Assembly: GCA_008477525.1 (NCBI GenBank) | Contig: SPDT01000005.1 | Coordinates: forward strand, 868,001-932,000 | DNA: 64,000 nucleotides | Source: Hypomyces perniciosus | Taxonomy: Eukaryota; Ascomycota; Sordariomycetes; Hypocreales; Hypocreaceae | Reading direction: 5' to 3' | Part shown: one piece after another, positions 21,479-33,445 of the stretch | How the letters are laid out: the number at the start of each line of letters is the position of its first letter | Position numbering within the stretch: position 1 is the stretch's first letter | Made by a program: the position numbers and the translations under genes | The notes under the pieces: model-generated | What the model saw: the letters and a program-made list of their open reading frames with translations, nothing else | Told to the model about the DNA's origin: nothing | The model's database searches: none

Positions 21479-24400
21479 TTACGCTTCATTTTCAGACTTC
21501 TTCGCACTCTTCTCAAGGAACAGCTCGACGACCGCCTCATGACCATTGCGCATTGCCCACGAGAGCGGTGTCCGGCCAATATCATCTTTAGATTCTGGGT
21601 TCGCGCCATTTTCAAGGAGCAGCTTAACGATCGCCTTATGGCCCATCTTTACTGCAGGCAATAGCGGTGTCTGGCCCTCTCTATCAGAGGAATCTGGATT
21701 CGCGCCATTTTCAAGGAGCAGCTTAACGATCGCCTTATGGCCCATCTTTACGGCAAGCAATAGCGGTGTTCGGCCTCGTATACCCTTAGACTCTGGGTTC
21801 GCGCCCTTCTCAAGGAGGAGCTTAACGACTTTCTCGCAGCCCATCTCTGCTGCAAGCAATAGCGGTGTTTGGCCAAAATTGTCATTGGAGTCTGGGTTCG
21901 CACCCTTCTTAAGGAGGAGTTTAACGACTTTCTCGCAGTCCATCTCTACTGCAAGCAATAGCGGTGTCCGGCCCCATCTATCAGAGGAATCTGGATTCGC
22001 GCCCTTCTCAAGGAGTAGCTTAACGACTGCCTCATGGCATATCTCCGCGGCCAATAATAGCGGTGTTTGGCCTCGTATATCCTTAGACTCTGGGTTCGCG
22101 CCCTTCTCAAGGAGCAGCTTGGCAACTGTCTCATGGCCATTGCGTGCTGCCCATACGAGCAGTATATGGCTTAATTCATTAGAAGTCCCTGGGTTCGCAC
22201 CCTTTTTAAGGAGCAGCTTAATAACCGCTTCGTGGCCTAGCCGTGCTGCAACCAATAGCGGTGTTTGGCCCTGTATATCCTTGGACTCTGGGTTCGCGCC
22301 ATTTTCAAGGAGCAGCTTAACGACCGCCTCGTGGTCTCTCTCTGCTGCAACCAATAGCGGTGTCCGGCCCCATATATCAGAGGACTCTGGATTTGCGCCA
22401 ATCTCAAGGAGCAGCTTGGCAACTGTCTCATCGCCATTGCATGCTGCCAATTCGAGCAGTGTGCTGTCATGGAAGTCTTTAAGCTCCAGGTTGGCACCGT
22501 TCTCAAGCAGTAGCTTACTGGCCGCCTCGTGCCTGTTCGTAACCGCATACCATAGTGACGTCCGACCGTGACTGTCCTTGGAATCCACACTCTGCTCGCT
22601 TAATAGAGCCTTTACTGCTTCTCTGACCCCGAAATATGCTGCTAAATGCAGTCCCGTCATTTCTCTTGGAAAACCATCGATAAAAAGTGAAAACCCCCAA
22701 GACTGCTTGGGGGTCATCAATACTTGGGTCGACGACTGAACCTTCGCCTTACACGTTAGAAAGTCCAGTGCCTCCTTGGGCAAGGTCAATGCCTCGCGAG
22801 CATGATGTCCCCAGTTGCACGCAACGTACTCATAGAGCTGATTTGATCGTAGCCGCTCCTTAAACTCGTTGCCTGTTTGACAATAGCCGCTTGCAAATAC
22901 ATTGAATGAGAGGTAGGTAACGCAGATTGCTGTGATGTCGGACTCTGCGTTCGGAAACCAGTGCATCCGCGTTCGGTCGAAGTATTCTTGCGTCGTGTAA
23001 TGTACCAGTCGAACAACATCGCTTTGAGTGTCGACAGTCACCAAGCCTGCACATATCGAGCCTGTAACTTCAATGCTGGGGATGAATTCCTGGTCCAGCT
23101 CTAGCCCCCCAACCTCGACTGCAACCGCGTGTTGGAGCTCAGCAGTAGAGAGTGTTCTTTTCGCGTGGATGACCCACGACAGAACCTTTTTCGCCAACTC
23201 TCGGTAATTTCCTCCCTGGCTTTCAATTCTTGTCATTGCTTGTCCGTACGTCTGATCCAATCCTCCTAGTCCTTTGGGCAAATTCCGTAGCGCTCGTTTG
23301 ACATGTCCCACCGTCGGTTGTTCAGCCAGGGAATCCATATGCAGCTGAGCAAGAAGGAACCTAAGATTAGAGTTAGAATCTATAACTTCTAAATGGGGTA
23401 GTCAGACACACATTCCATCAACGGCCTCAGATATTGTAGCCTTGATTTCATTTTGCAGCTCCGAACTGTCCAAGACGAATGACGGCAGTCTTTTTAAGTG
23501 GCTGGTCAGGTATTTTTGCACATCTTCATCCGTAGCGCGGATCTCCAGTGATGTACTTTCTTTGAATGTCTCCAGAATCTCCTGGACGGGTCTAGAAGTC
23601 GAAAAGATGTTTATGCTCCCCTTTTCTTGAAGCTTAAACATCTCAGAGAGCAGTCTCGTACGGCATCCATCGGTTATTTGGCATTCATCCAACGCGTCGA
23701 TAAGAATGAAGACCTTTGAATAGCAGGCACTGACAGAGTGTAGTTTTTTTAAGATGTGGTCCAGGGATAGTCGTTTGGGTTGGTCCTTGTACTGATCATA
23801 GAGAATTTGCACATCTTCTGGTATTGATGTTTGTTTCTGAACCAACTGTTTCAGCAAATTCGCAAGCATGTCTTCTATCTTCTGTTCGTGTTGCCGTCGG
23901 AAGTCGCAGTACAAATATGCGATGCCAATCTCTGTATCCGTTCGAAACCTTGTAAAAAGGTCGTCGATCACAATAGCTGTGATAATTGTCTTTCCCGCTC
24001 CGGGAATGCCTGGACAGAACATTGTCTGCTTGCTGGTCTCCAGCCACGCCTGGAACTCTGTACTGTCAAGAAGCCACCGGCCAGTTCCTTCCTCTCGACG
24101 GTTGATGTAGTCGCTTTGTTGAGGAGTGTAATCGATTGGAGTGAGCCACTTGAGAATGGCGTCGCGCTCTTCAGAATGCTTCTCACTGATAAGTTCTTTA
24201 ACGTCTCTTGATACTTCCATGACCCGTTGTTGGATATCTGCACGTACGGATTAGCGTTCGTTAATAGGACGATCCGTAGACCTTAGACGCACCAGAGACA
24301 ACGTCGCCGATTCGCCGTTCAGCCTCAACCTTGTTTGGAGTGATTCGGCATAGAAGATCTTTCGTGTATGCAGCTGCCACCATGGCTGCATACCCTTGCC

Positions 24401-25385
24401 ACTCCTTGTTCTTATGCGAGTCCGAATAGTCACATATGCCCCGGATAACTAGGCATGGAAAGTGGTTCATTAAGCCCGCCGCTTCCATCTCGAAACATAG
24501 GACGTTCATTTCAGCTGCAAGGCTATCCCGAACAGAAGCATCCTTCATCAACTGGTTCGCCGAAGCAATCAAGCCATAGTGGATTACCGGGTTATCCTTG
24601 TCGTCGGCCCGTTGTGGCCGCGATATTAAGTCTGATCGATTATCACCACAAGCTATCTCACAGCTGGCTTCACAGTTCGAAGGATGTATGACTTGGGGTT
24701 GATACAACCTGTCACTGCTCGGGTCTGGCCGCTTATACTTCTTCCGCAGTCTTGCTTTCTTCTCAAGAATGCTGTTGATAGCCGCTTCAAGCTGATGCCC
24801 CTCGATCTCATACTGCGTCTTAAGCCCATTCATCGCCGTTCGCAGGACTGTTGGCGGCTGGTTCAGAAACCCCGTTGTTCGAAAGCTCTGACCTTGAATC
24901 GTCTTGCCAAAGTCGTACTGAAACACGCCACCCTTTCCATCGTAAGGAGTGCTGACCACAACGTCGCCCAAACGGATATCGTGCTTCTGGCTTGGTGCGC
25001 CGCCACCGATACCAACCAGCAGACCGATCCTGACGTTAGGAAAGCTGTGCAGCATGTCTCGTGCCACTGTTGCTGCAGAAGCTGTGCCGTACTCGCCGTC
25101 GGGCAAAACAGCAATAACCACATTATGTTTCCCAATCTTGCCGAGTGTATAGTCGTTATTGTCATTGAGAGACACATACTCCGGTCGATCGTGTCGTTCG
25201 TCGAGAAAAGCCTGTGCGGCAACGTACTCTGTGCTTATAGCGCAGATCCAGCCGACAGTGTAGTCATCATTCGCCCTCGCGCTTGGCTCAACAGTGTCGA
25301 CTTCATCAGAAGTTATCTTCTTCCTCTTGTCGGCGTCGGCTGCAGCATCTCGGCTGTCTGCAGAAACCAGCTTCCGCTTTGGCAT
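21479..25385 (-). CDS. NLR-like receptor: PNP/UDP-phosphorylase - NACHT - ankyrin repeats
   Basis: Three exons, 25385-24293, 24237-23412 and 23360-21479, with introns of 55 bp (GTGCGT/GTGCAG) and 51 bp (GTGTGT/CTTAG); 1,266 aa. Fungal proteins of this plan are NLR-like receptors tied to heterokaryon incompatibility or non-self response. Residues about 45-350 are a nucleoside phosphorylase-type domain ([69 protein letters not shown]). The NACHT follows, with Walker A GIPGAGKT at 441-448 and Walker [12 protein letters not shown] near 545, then a winged-helix-like linker after [13 protein letters not shown]. Residues about 873-1266 are twelve 33-aa ankyrin repeats, several almost identical in DNA. 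No membrane segment. The splice sites restore family motifs on both sides, so the model is firm. Confidence 0.92.
21546..22640 (-). repeat. 99-bp tandem repeats encoding ankyrin units
   Basis: The twelve ankyrin repeats of the NLR are encoded by direct 99-bp repeats. Adjacent units starting at 21602 and 21701 share 51 consecutive identical bases, including third codon positions. The more N-terminal repeats (22,440-22,640) are much more diverged, so identity is concentrated toward the C-terminal end. Confidence 0.9.
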
Positions 25386-26185
25386 TGTTCAGAGCTACGC
25401 TGGTGGAAGCGCATCCAGGAATGAGGTCTTCGGTAGGATATCAAAATCAGGGTTCTTCCAACCAAAGGTTCGATCGCTGCCCTTCTTGTGAAGCAGAAAC
25501 GTGGACTCTTCAGGAAGGAAAGTGGCCGGACGCGACACGAACAAATCCAGAATGGGCGCAGCATTCGCCATAATGCTGGTTGGGCTGAATCTGCAGGGTG
25601 TTGGGCAGATTGTAACACAGGAGGCCAGTTACCATGTTAGTTACCTCCATGTTAGCTACCACGTTGGCTTGATCTTGAAACAAAATCTGAACAAAAGGAT
25701 ATCTTGATCGAAACAAAAGACAAGAATATCACCGCAACGTACGGAGTATACAAAGCAAGGTGAGATTCTTCTGGCCAAGTACGGAGCACGAACGTCATGT
25801 CAACTGGTATGGAGCAAGTTAGTTGCCCACATGGTGGGCCAGACCCATGGCAATGGACCGAGCGTCTATCTGAAATATACGAAGCTCTAGTCAAGGGGGG
25901 AACGCCTATTTATATGAATAAATAAACAGTACACTCTCTCGGCCTGGTATATATATATATATTATTGGATTAATATCTTCATTTAACGACTGATTGATCA
26001 CGCGAAACTTCGTAAGCCCATAATATTCCGTAGAGACATGCTCAATCATCTTAGTACAAAACCTATGACTCTGAAAACCCGGAGAACTGTAAATAGTAGT
26101 AGTGTAATTAGTGGATTACCCCGCCTGCATGGCCCAAAAAGACTGATATAAAGGAGAGTAAATTGGCAAACATTAATACACCATC
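25386..26185. other. Intergenic region between the NLR and the second transporter
   Basis: About 800 bp holding the NLR promoter. Contains TACGGAGTA at 25740 and a TACGGAGCA variant near 25780, and an ATATATATATAT run near 25,950. Short frames on both strands near 25,500 have no features. No gene is supported. Confidence 0.5.
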
Positions 26186-28227
26186 TCACCTGTTAAGCTT
26201 CTCAGAGTGGCGATAGAATGGAGGCAACGGCTCCAACTTCTCCCGCAGTACCCAAGTCCTAAAGTGCCAAAGAGCATTCTTGAGCTGGTAGCTCATATGC
26301 TTGCGCGTGCTAACGCTAAACACCTGATCCAGCTCCTCGAGTGTAAGAGCCTTGGTCTCGGGCACGAAGAGCAGTATAAGCACCCAAAGAATAATGCACC
26401 ATGCGGCATACCACCCGAAGGCGCCCTGAGAAGTAAATGCCCGCTGCAGAGATGGCCAGGTAAACGAGATGACGAAATTGAAGCACCAGGTTGTAGCGGT
26501 AGCCCATGACATACCCACGTCGCGGACGTGCACGGGAAAGGCTTCGGCGGAGTAGGTGAATGGCACGGGGCCTTCTCCGGGGGAATAGAAAACCTCAAAG
26601 AGATACATTCCCGTTGTGACCATGGCCACTCGCTTCTGGATATCTCCTGGAGTGTCAGGGATGAAAAATGACATTCCGGTCCACAACAGAGTAAGGGCAA
26701 GGAAAGGGAAGGTAAAGAGCAAAAGATTGCGGCGACCCCATCTGTCAATGGTGAAGAGCGCTGGAATAGCAAAGACAAAGTTGAGGATTCCCGTGCCCAT
26801 AGATGCGAGGAGAGCCGAGTTCGTCGAGTATCCCGAGTCCACGAAGATGGTCGTACTGTAGTAAGCAATGACATTGACTATTGCATCGGGTTAACTAAAA
26901 ACGACGCCTCCCTGAGAGGATAAAATTATAGATACCTCCACTGAATTGTTGCCCGAACATAAGAATCCACGTAGCCCACGTTGCGCGGAGGTTTCGAGGG
27001 ACCGTGAAGAGTTCTAGGAACTGGGTGAAGAGATTCTTGCCCCGGTTGGCCTCACGATCGAGTTCAACACCAACGTAGGTGTAGTAAGTGTCGCGAGCGG
27101 CCTGAACATTAGAGTACCGAAGACGCTGGAAGGATCCGAACGCTTTATTGACCTTGTTGTGCTGAATATACCAACTATAAGTGGTGTTAAGGATCGCTTT
27201 TGGCAATACACAAGGGCCATATAAGACATACCGAGGAGACTCGGGGCAGAAATACACCTGGGCACAAACAATCAGGGGCAGCACGACGGTGCTACCAAGC
27301 ATGAGACGCCATCCTAGGGACTCTGGGATGCCAGTTGAGGGACTAAACGCTACACTTACGACGTTACCCAGCATGATACCGAACGCAGTCCACATCTGCC
27401 ACTCTGTTGCAAACCACAATTAGCTGATATTTATGGAGGAACAGCTTTGAAGAAAAGAAAGGGAACTCACGCATAACCAGGGCACCTCGGATCGGCGCTG
27501 GACTGCACTCGGCGGCATAAACGGGGACCGTCGACGACTTGGGGCCGATTCCGAATCCAAGTACGAAGCGGGCGAGAAATAGGTTAACCCACGAATTTGC
27601 AACACCCTCCCAGATAGATGCCACGGCAGCGACCAAGCAAGATGCGAAGATGGTACCTCTTCGTCCCAAGAGTTTGTTAAGTGGTTCCGTCAGCCAACAA
27701 CCTACGATGGCGCAGCAAAGATACGGCGCGCCAACGATCAAGCCCGTCAAGTTATCCTGCATGGACCTCGAGAAGCGCGTTACGCCGTCGCCAGCAATAT
27801 TCAGGTCCTTGAGGTACAATGCCTGGGCGCCGTTGTTGACCGTCTCATCCATGCCCTGCACGGCTGCGGCCAAGGAACACATGACGCAAAGCCAATACAA
27901 AGTAAAAGGCTGCGACCAGCGATGGGTGAGTTCACGATCAATAATGTTCTTGTCCTCGGGAGCTAGCTCCTCGAGGGAACCGAAGGATTCGGGGTTTTGG
28001 GCGACAAGGGCTCCTTTGCGGAAGTCGTCGAGGTGTTCATTGAGATCGTATTTCTGGCAGAACTCTTCGACATCGCTCATAAGCTCCTCTTTGGTTCGGC
28101 TGTTGAGCGGGTTTTCGAATACAGCAGAGAGGTTCTCTGTGTTGGTGGAGGAGCTGCTCCGGCGTTCCTGGCCATGCTCGATGTTCTCGGCGCCACCCCG
28201 AGAACTGGAACTGGAGCTTTTCTCCAT
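26186..28227 (-). CDS. MFS sugar/polyol transporter (inositol-transporter-like)
   Basis: Four exons, 28227-27471, 27403-27232, 27174-26936 and 26877-26186, with introns of 67, 57 and 58 bp (GTGAGT, GTATGT and GTATCT donors); 619 aa. Splicing rebuilds the motifs RGALVMQWQMWTAFGIMLG, ESPRWYIQ and FSGGVNVIAYYSTTIFVDSG, which is strong support for the model. It is a 12-helix sugar porter: MDETVNNGAQ in helix 1, LGRRGT loop, LARFVLGFGIGPKSSTVPVYAAE, ESPRW, DRWGRR and FVPETKALTLEELD at the end. The N-terminal cytoplasmic region is unusually long (about 110 residues, Ser-rich then an acidic helical block) for a sugar porter, resembling fungal inositol/polyol transporters. The substrate cannot be fixed from sequence. 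The 57-bp second intron is in frame and has no stop. Confidence 0.88.
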
Positions 28228-30836
28228 GTTGAACGGCGACGATGGCCTAGACAATTAGGAAAGCTAGTTTTGGGGAGTATGAAGGGAATATCTACTAGTT
28301 GCTGTGGTATCCCCCTTGTCCGATTAATTGTTCTGGATGAGAGGCTGTAATTCAAGGAAGCATGTGATACCAAGAAGCTATAAGCTTAGGGGTTGTATAA
28401 TGGAATTATTTACAGATCATCACATGGGGCATTGGTGCAATACAACATCTTCTCCGAGACCTTGATCGCATGCTTCCTACACCTACCTCCACAGACGTCG
28501 AGGCTTAAGCCACAGACCCGTATATCATGCACTCGCATTCTCGAATGTCCCCACACATTATGTAGATCAGTTGGTGATACTACATACATGAAGAACACAG
28601 ATTGACAGAATACAGAATGATGGAAGGCTAGCGCGTGGAGGGAAGACTACATACGGTGCTCTCCGGCAAGTCTGTACGCCGTTACTCGCCTCAAGTTCAA
28701 AGTCAACCCTAGGCAAAAGCGGAGTCCATTGCTCCAGATTCGGTATCCATTGATGCCTTATCCGCGGAGGTGAGATCCGATGCGATATGACGCTGAGGAA
28801 CTCGCCGTTGAGATGACGGTGGTGGAGTTTGGGTGATCTGAATGTCTTTTCCCCATCTGGCAAAACGGTGCCAAACGGCGCCCAATAGGCCAAAACTAGC
28901 CTCTTCTGACTCGCTGAACGTTTTGTTAGGGATCCAATAGAGGTGTATTTAGGATTTCGCCGTCACCAAGGTTCCCGGGTGAGGCGTTGGTGGCGCGGTG
29001 GTGATGTAATTGCAGTGGTCTCCTTCAGCCTGATTTGCTTCCTCCAACTCCCACGATATTCCCGCCCAACGTCCGACGTCATCTGAATATGACGGCGATC
29101 CGATCTTGGTGTGTGTCTTTGATGAAACTGAGCAGGTGTGCAAGACTTCATGGGGTCTTCTCTTATCTTCACCCTCCATGGCAGCTATGTACTTCAGCTG
29201 TCAAGTGTGTCTTTCCTGTCGGCTATTTCCATCTATGGATATTTTTATCGCACATCCAGCACATCCTCTTGCCAGCTGGGAACTCCATCTTGCCCGGCGT
29301 GAGGTAGTTGCCTCTGTGCCACGATGATCACTGTGTGCATGTGTGTAAAACCTCTGGAGCTATGGCACTACTGAACAGAGACCTACTTTCTCCTTCATAC
29401 ACAATACCTTGAATTCATCAATTGGTTTGTGTTCTTTGTTGCAGAGAGTGTGCTACGGGATGGTCTCCACGACGTTGCAATCTGGGGCATTGTCTCATTG
29501 TTGAGTTTAGAGATTGGAATGCTATAAGTGAGTGGGGGCTTATTCATCCACAACTTTTCGAGACTTGGCTGGCTGGCAATTATTTTGGAACCTGGTTCGT
29601 TTACATAATGTGCCCAAATGCCGGCCAAGCCGGCGATGCTGAACGCCGGGAAGCCCACCATCATCAAGAGTCAACCGCGTTATTGGTAGTGCCGGAGGAT
29701 TCCAATAGTCATTCTTGTGGGAACTCTACATTTCAGTGATCGATTGGGCCATCTAGGCACCGGGATTTATTGCTACCAAGACCGTGAATTGAAGAGCGAT
29801 GCTTCTAACCAGTGGAGGACAGTTTTGTGAATTCACAGAGTAGACTGTGGTGGCGGGAGGACTGTGTTGAAATGGCCCTTCTCCGTCGTACTGCTACTCG
29901 AGCTAGACTCGTGAAACAGCTTAGCTCCAGGAGCTAATCTCTCAATAATAGTTTGGTGGCGACTCAATAGCCATCCCTTTTGTTAGTCCACTCGGAGACC
30001 CTACCGGCAATATGAGAATGTCGAGGGGTTGAACCGAAGTAATTGGTACTTTCTTTATAAAAAAAATTGAAAAGAAAAGAGGGAAAGAGAAAAAAGTCGC
30101 ACAGAAAAGAGAGCTGAGGATGCACAAGAACCGCAATTCTTGCTGTTGGCCCGACGGAGTACATTATTATTATCTCCCTTCCCCCTTCTTGACCCACGTG
30201 CGAATCGGCTTGGGGAAAAGATCGGCATGGTTCATGGGCAGGGGTCTCTGCCTGCTAGCCCTGCTTTGCCCGCCAGCTTCTCCAGACTCCACGGTTTCTC
30301 CCATCTTCACCATCTGATATTATCGAAATTGGCTGCTTCTCGTCCGTTATACGCCCAGGGCCTTGCTGCCATATTCTTTCCTACTGCTAACGCTCCCAAA
30401 AGCAACCTCCGGATCCGGAAAACGCACGGAATCACAAGAAAAAGACGAAACCAGTGCTAGCCGGGATTCTCACCAGCCGGTGACGTATGTGGACAAGGAT
30501 GTGGTGCCCACCTCTGTTCGAGCCTGTCCTATTGACAGGCTCGCTTTTACATGTCCGACTTTAACTCGTCCATTCTCAGCCGCCTTAATTGGGACTTTAT
30601 CTGCTCAAAATAGCGATGTATTCGTATTGTCCGAAAGGTCTAGCCCCTTGGGGCCAAAGAATCCACAACTCAGCCAAGGTTACACGGCATAGATAATGCT
30701 GTGCTTTCGTGGTCAGGAGCATGCGCGTTAATAACTGACCTGTTCAAAACCCCTCACGATCCCTCATTTGCTCGAGGCTGTTCTACCAATCCTCTTGTCA
30801 GTTTCTTGTCTCTTATGATCTGGGATCAGAGCCGCA
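28228..30836. other. Long intergenic region upstream of the transporter and Atg22-like genes
   Basis: A 2.6-kb divergent intergenic stretch. Many short frames are present on both strands but none shows a domain, a convincing start with signal peptide, or consistent splice sites. A poly-A/purine tract lies at 30,055-30,100. It probably holds the promoters of the two divergent transporter genes and nothing else that I can support. Confidence 0.5.
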
Positions 30837-32465
30837 ATGCCTTCCAACACCTTAGACTCAGCAGCCTCTGGGTCCTCTTCAACGCCAGCATCAGCCAAGG
30901 CCACAGAGGCCATTGAGGATGAGCGGCCAGGTATCGTGACGCCGGTGCTGGGCGAAGGTGACATACCGACAACATCCAAGTGGGAAATTTGGTCGTGGTA
31001 CGCATACTACATCGGCTCCAACGGCCTGGCCCTCTTCAACTTTGGCCCTACGGCTTTTCAGAACTTGCTTGACCAAGCTGCCGACTCGGGGACAGGTCTC
31101 CTCCTCTTCGCTGGTCGAGAACGCGATGTCAACAGTATCGTTCTGCTAGCCAATGGCATCTCCTTTGCCATACAGGCCGCTCTCTTCCTCATCATCGGTG
31201 CCTATGCCGACTTTGGCACCGGGCGCCGGTGGATCTTGGTCGTTTGGTCTATTATCGCGTACGGCATTGGCTTTGGCTGGCTTGGTGTCCATGATCCAGA
31301 AAAGTGGGAGATTGCGACGGGCCTCTACATCGTCGGCTTGATTGCCTACCAACTAACCCTGACATATTGGACTGCGGCTTTTCCATCGCTAGCACGTAAC
31401 ACAAAGAGGCTCAAGAATTCTCGATTGGAGTACGAGGCCGGGGAAATAACTCTTCAAGATTTGGATCGTCGTGATGAAATGGAAAGGAGTCGGCTTAGCA
31501 ACGTCGCTTTTTACATCCAATCAGTAGGAGAGATCGTCATTCTGGCCATTATAGTCGGCATCATGTTCGCTGTTCAAGTTGATGCGAGCGCTACAAACAA
31601 CAACTGGGGCCTGTCAGTGCTCATCGCCTTCGCTACCGCTGTCTGGTTGGCCCTTTCGATTCCGTGGTTCCTGTTGGAGAAGAAGCGCCCAGGTATGCAA
31701 ATCCCGGCGGGCTATAACATTGTTACAGTCGGCTTTTGGCAGCTCTATGAGGCCATGACCCAGATCTGGCAGCTGAAGCAGAGCTTGATCTTCCTTGCGG
31801 GCTACTTCCTCCTAGGAGACTCGCTCAACACGACTGTTACAGTTATTGCAACCTTGCAAAACCAAGTTGTGAGCTACAACACTCTGACGCTCACGTACCT
31901 GCTTATTGTTGGTATTTTCGCCCAAGCTGTGGGTATTGGTGGCTTTTGGCTCATCCAGAAACGATTTAATCTCAGTGCCAAGACCATGTTCAATATCATT
32001 ATGGTGGCCATCATTCTACTAGACGGCTGGGGCATGATCGGAAACTGGACCGACAAGTTTGGTTTCCACAACGCGTGGGAAGTCTGGCTGTACCAAGCGT
32101 TCTATGGGCTACTCGTTTGCCCTTGGTACAGCTACTCGCAGATCATGATTAGCTCTGTCACACCGCAAGGTCACGAGTTCCTCTTCTTCTCCATTTTCAA
32201 CATCATTGGCAAGTCGTCCAGCTTTATCGGCCCGCTCATCAGCAGCGCCATCATTGACGCAACACCCAATGGGAGCAACAACAGCGCGCCGTTCTACTTC
32301 CTGTTCGCACTGAGTCTTGTGAGCGCCATAGGTATTTGGATGTTCCTTGATCTGGAGAAGAGCGCAAGGGAACAGGAAGTATTTTTGGCGCGGGAGAAGG
32401 CTCAGGTTTTGGGCAAAAGCAGTGCGTCCAGCAAGGTGACGACGACCGAAGAGCATGAAGACTGA
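30837..32465 (+). CDS. Atg22-like vacuolar amino-acid effluxer
   Basis: A single 542-aa exon starting at the first ATG. It resembles Atg22, a vacuolar membrane MFS-fold protein that exports amino acids made by breakdown of autophagic bodies. The typical opening is present (TTSKWEIWSWYAYYIGSNGLALFNFGPTAFQNL, in two blocks), then helix pairs with IGAYADFGTGRRWIL and an internal cytoplasmic loop rich in charged residues (RNTKRLKNSRLEYEAGE). A conserved late block follows, PWYSYSQIMISSVTPQG and FFSIFNIIGKSSSFIGPLIS. About 11-12 membrane segments are evident. The Ser/Thr-rich tail ends in acidic residues. Ascomycetes often have several Atg22-like paralogs, so this may be a paralog rather than the autophagy gene itself. 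Confidence 0.87.
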   Translation: MPSNTLDSAASGSSSTPASAKATEAIEDERPGIVTPVLGEGDIPTTSKWEIWSWYAYYIGSNGLALFNFGPTAFQNLLDQAADSGTGLLLFAGRERDVNSIVLLANGISFAIQAALFLIIGAYADFGTGRRWILVVWSIIAYGIGFGWLGVHDPEKWEIATGLYIVGLIAYQLTLTYWTAAFPSLARNTKRLKNSRLEYEAGEITLQDLDRRDEMERSRLSNVAFYIQSVGEIVILAIIVGIMFAVQVDASATNNNWGLSVLIAFATAVWLALSIPWFLLEKKRPGMQIPAGYNIVTVGFWQLYEAMTQIWQLKQSLIFLAGYFLLGDSLNTTVTVIATLQNQVVSYNTLTLTYLLIVGIFAQAVGIGGFWLIQKRFNLSAKTMFNIIMVAIILLDGWGMIGNWTDKFGFHNAWEVWLYQAFYGLLVCPWYSYSQIMISSVTPQGHEFLFFSIFNIIGKSSSFIGPLISSAIIDATPNGSNNSAPFYFLFALSLVSAIGIWMFLDLEKSAREQEVFLAREKAQVLGKSSASSKVTTTEEHED

Positions 32466-33283
32466 TCATTTCCTAGTATCTTTCTTTTGTTACGGACATC
32501 GGTTTCACTGTTACAAGTTGCTACTGGGGAGCAACTTTTAGACAAATATCTCGTGTCTTTGGCATACAGCCAAACAGCAGACACGCATGACTCCCGATTG
32601 TGCTACGGTCGAATTTCCCCGCTATACCGAGTTTGCTCCCTTTTCTGCAAGCTCTTGACTCACTCGTAGATGCGACGTGGCCTGATTATCCCCAAGGCAT
32701 GACAGTAAACGTAGGACAAGTCCCGATCACATGATAGTATGTAAACGAGGCCTGTACCCCCAGGCAAGCATATAGAATGTGTCTCGGGGTTGAATATGCC
32801 AGTGATAAGTTTGTCCGCCTTTTGATTATATCATGGCGAAGCGTGTCATTCTTATACGTACAACAGGTGCCAGAAGTTTGTCATACAGGAGCCGGACGCG
32901 GCGTGCTTTGCGATCGGTCCACCAAGTAGTTTTCCCTTAGATCAGGTGCCCTAAACGATGATGCATTTATAGACAGGACAAAAAGCTCCCTGTCTGTAGT
33001 GGGCCAGCTTCGTAAGGTGGTATCAAACTTGCCTGACTCAATAGCTAGGAGCTTTCTGCTTTGTTTGATAGATACTCCTCAAGCTTCGCCTAGGACGTCT
33101 GTAAACAGCATACTTTTGGCGCATTATTTTCCAAGGTTAGACTAGAAGTTGCGTAGTTTATGAAAAACGGTTAAAGCAAGTGGTAGAAAGCAGTTAGGAA
33201 TATCACTCGCCTCTGTGCCAAATACTGCAAGTCTACGAATCATCCGGATTAAATGGTATATACCTCATGATACGAAACTTAAC
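32466..33283. other. 3' flank of the Atg22-like gene
   Basis: About 820 bp without a gene. Short frames only. It leads into the foldback element. Confidence 0.5.
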
Positions 33284-33445
33284 ACTTTAGCCAGCGCAGC
33301 CGTTTCATCAAGTCAATCAAGTATAAACTAAAAAACAAAAAAGAACCATTCTTATAGGCTCGCCTATTTTTTTGACCAATAAGAAGATGGTTCTTTTTAA
33401 CTTTTTACTTAATTGACTTGATGAAACGGCTGCGCTGACTTTAGC
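33284..33445. mobile_element. hAT-like foldback MITE with 8-bp target-site duplication
   Basis: The element occupies 33292-33437 (146 bp). It is bounded by direct repeats ACTTTAGC at 33284-33291 and 33438-33445, an 8-bp target duplication as made by hAT-superfamily transposases. Its ends are perfect inverted repeats of 26 bp that begin CAGCGCAGCCGTTTCATCAA; beyond these the arms stay largely complementary (AAAAAGAACCAT on both) almost to the centre. An inner hairpin ATAGGC-TC-GCCTAT lies at 33354-33367, off centre. No coding capacity. The exact TIRs and target duplication show it is a recent or well-preserved insertion that needs a transposase supplied elsewhere. Superfamily assignment is inferred from target-duplication length and the CAG terminus. 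Confidence 0.88.

Noticed and set aside
21546..22571. 341-codon plus-strand frame with repeated Ser/Phe-rich units
   Set aside because: It is exactly antisense to the ankyrin repeats of the NLR; its 33-residue periodicity is inherited from the 99-bp repeats.
28393..30692. Cluster of short frames of 60-110 codons on both strands
   Set aside because: No motifs, no consistent splicing and no strand preference; typical of non-coding DNA.
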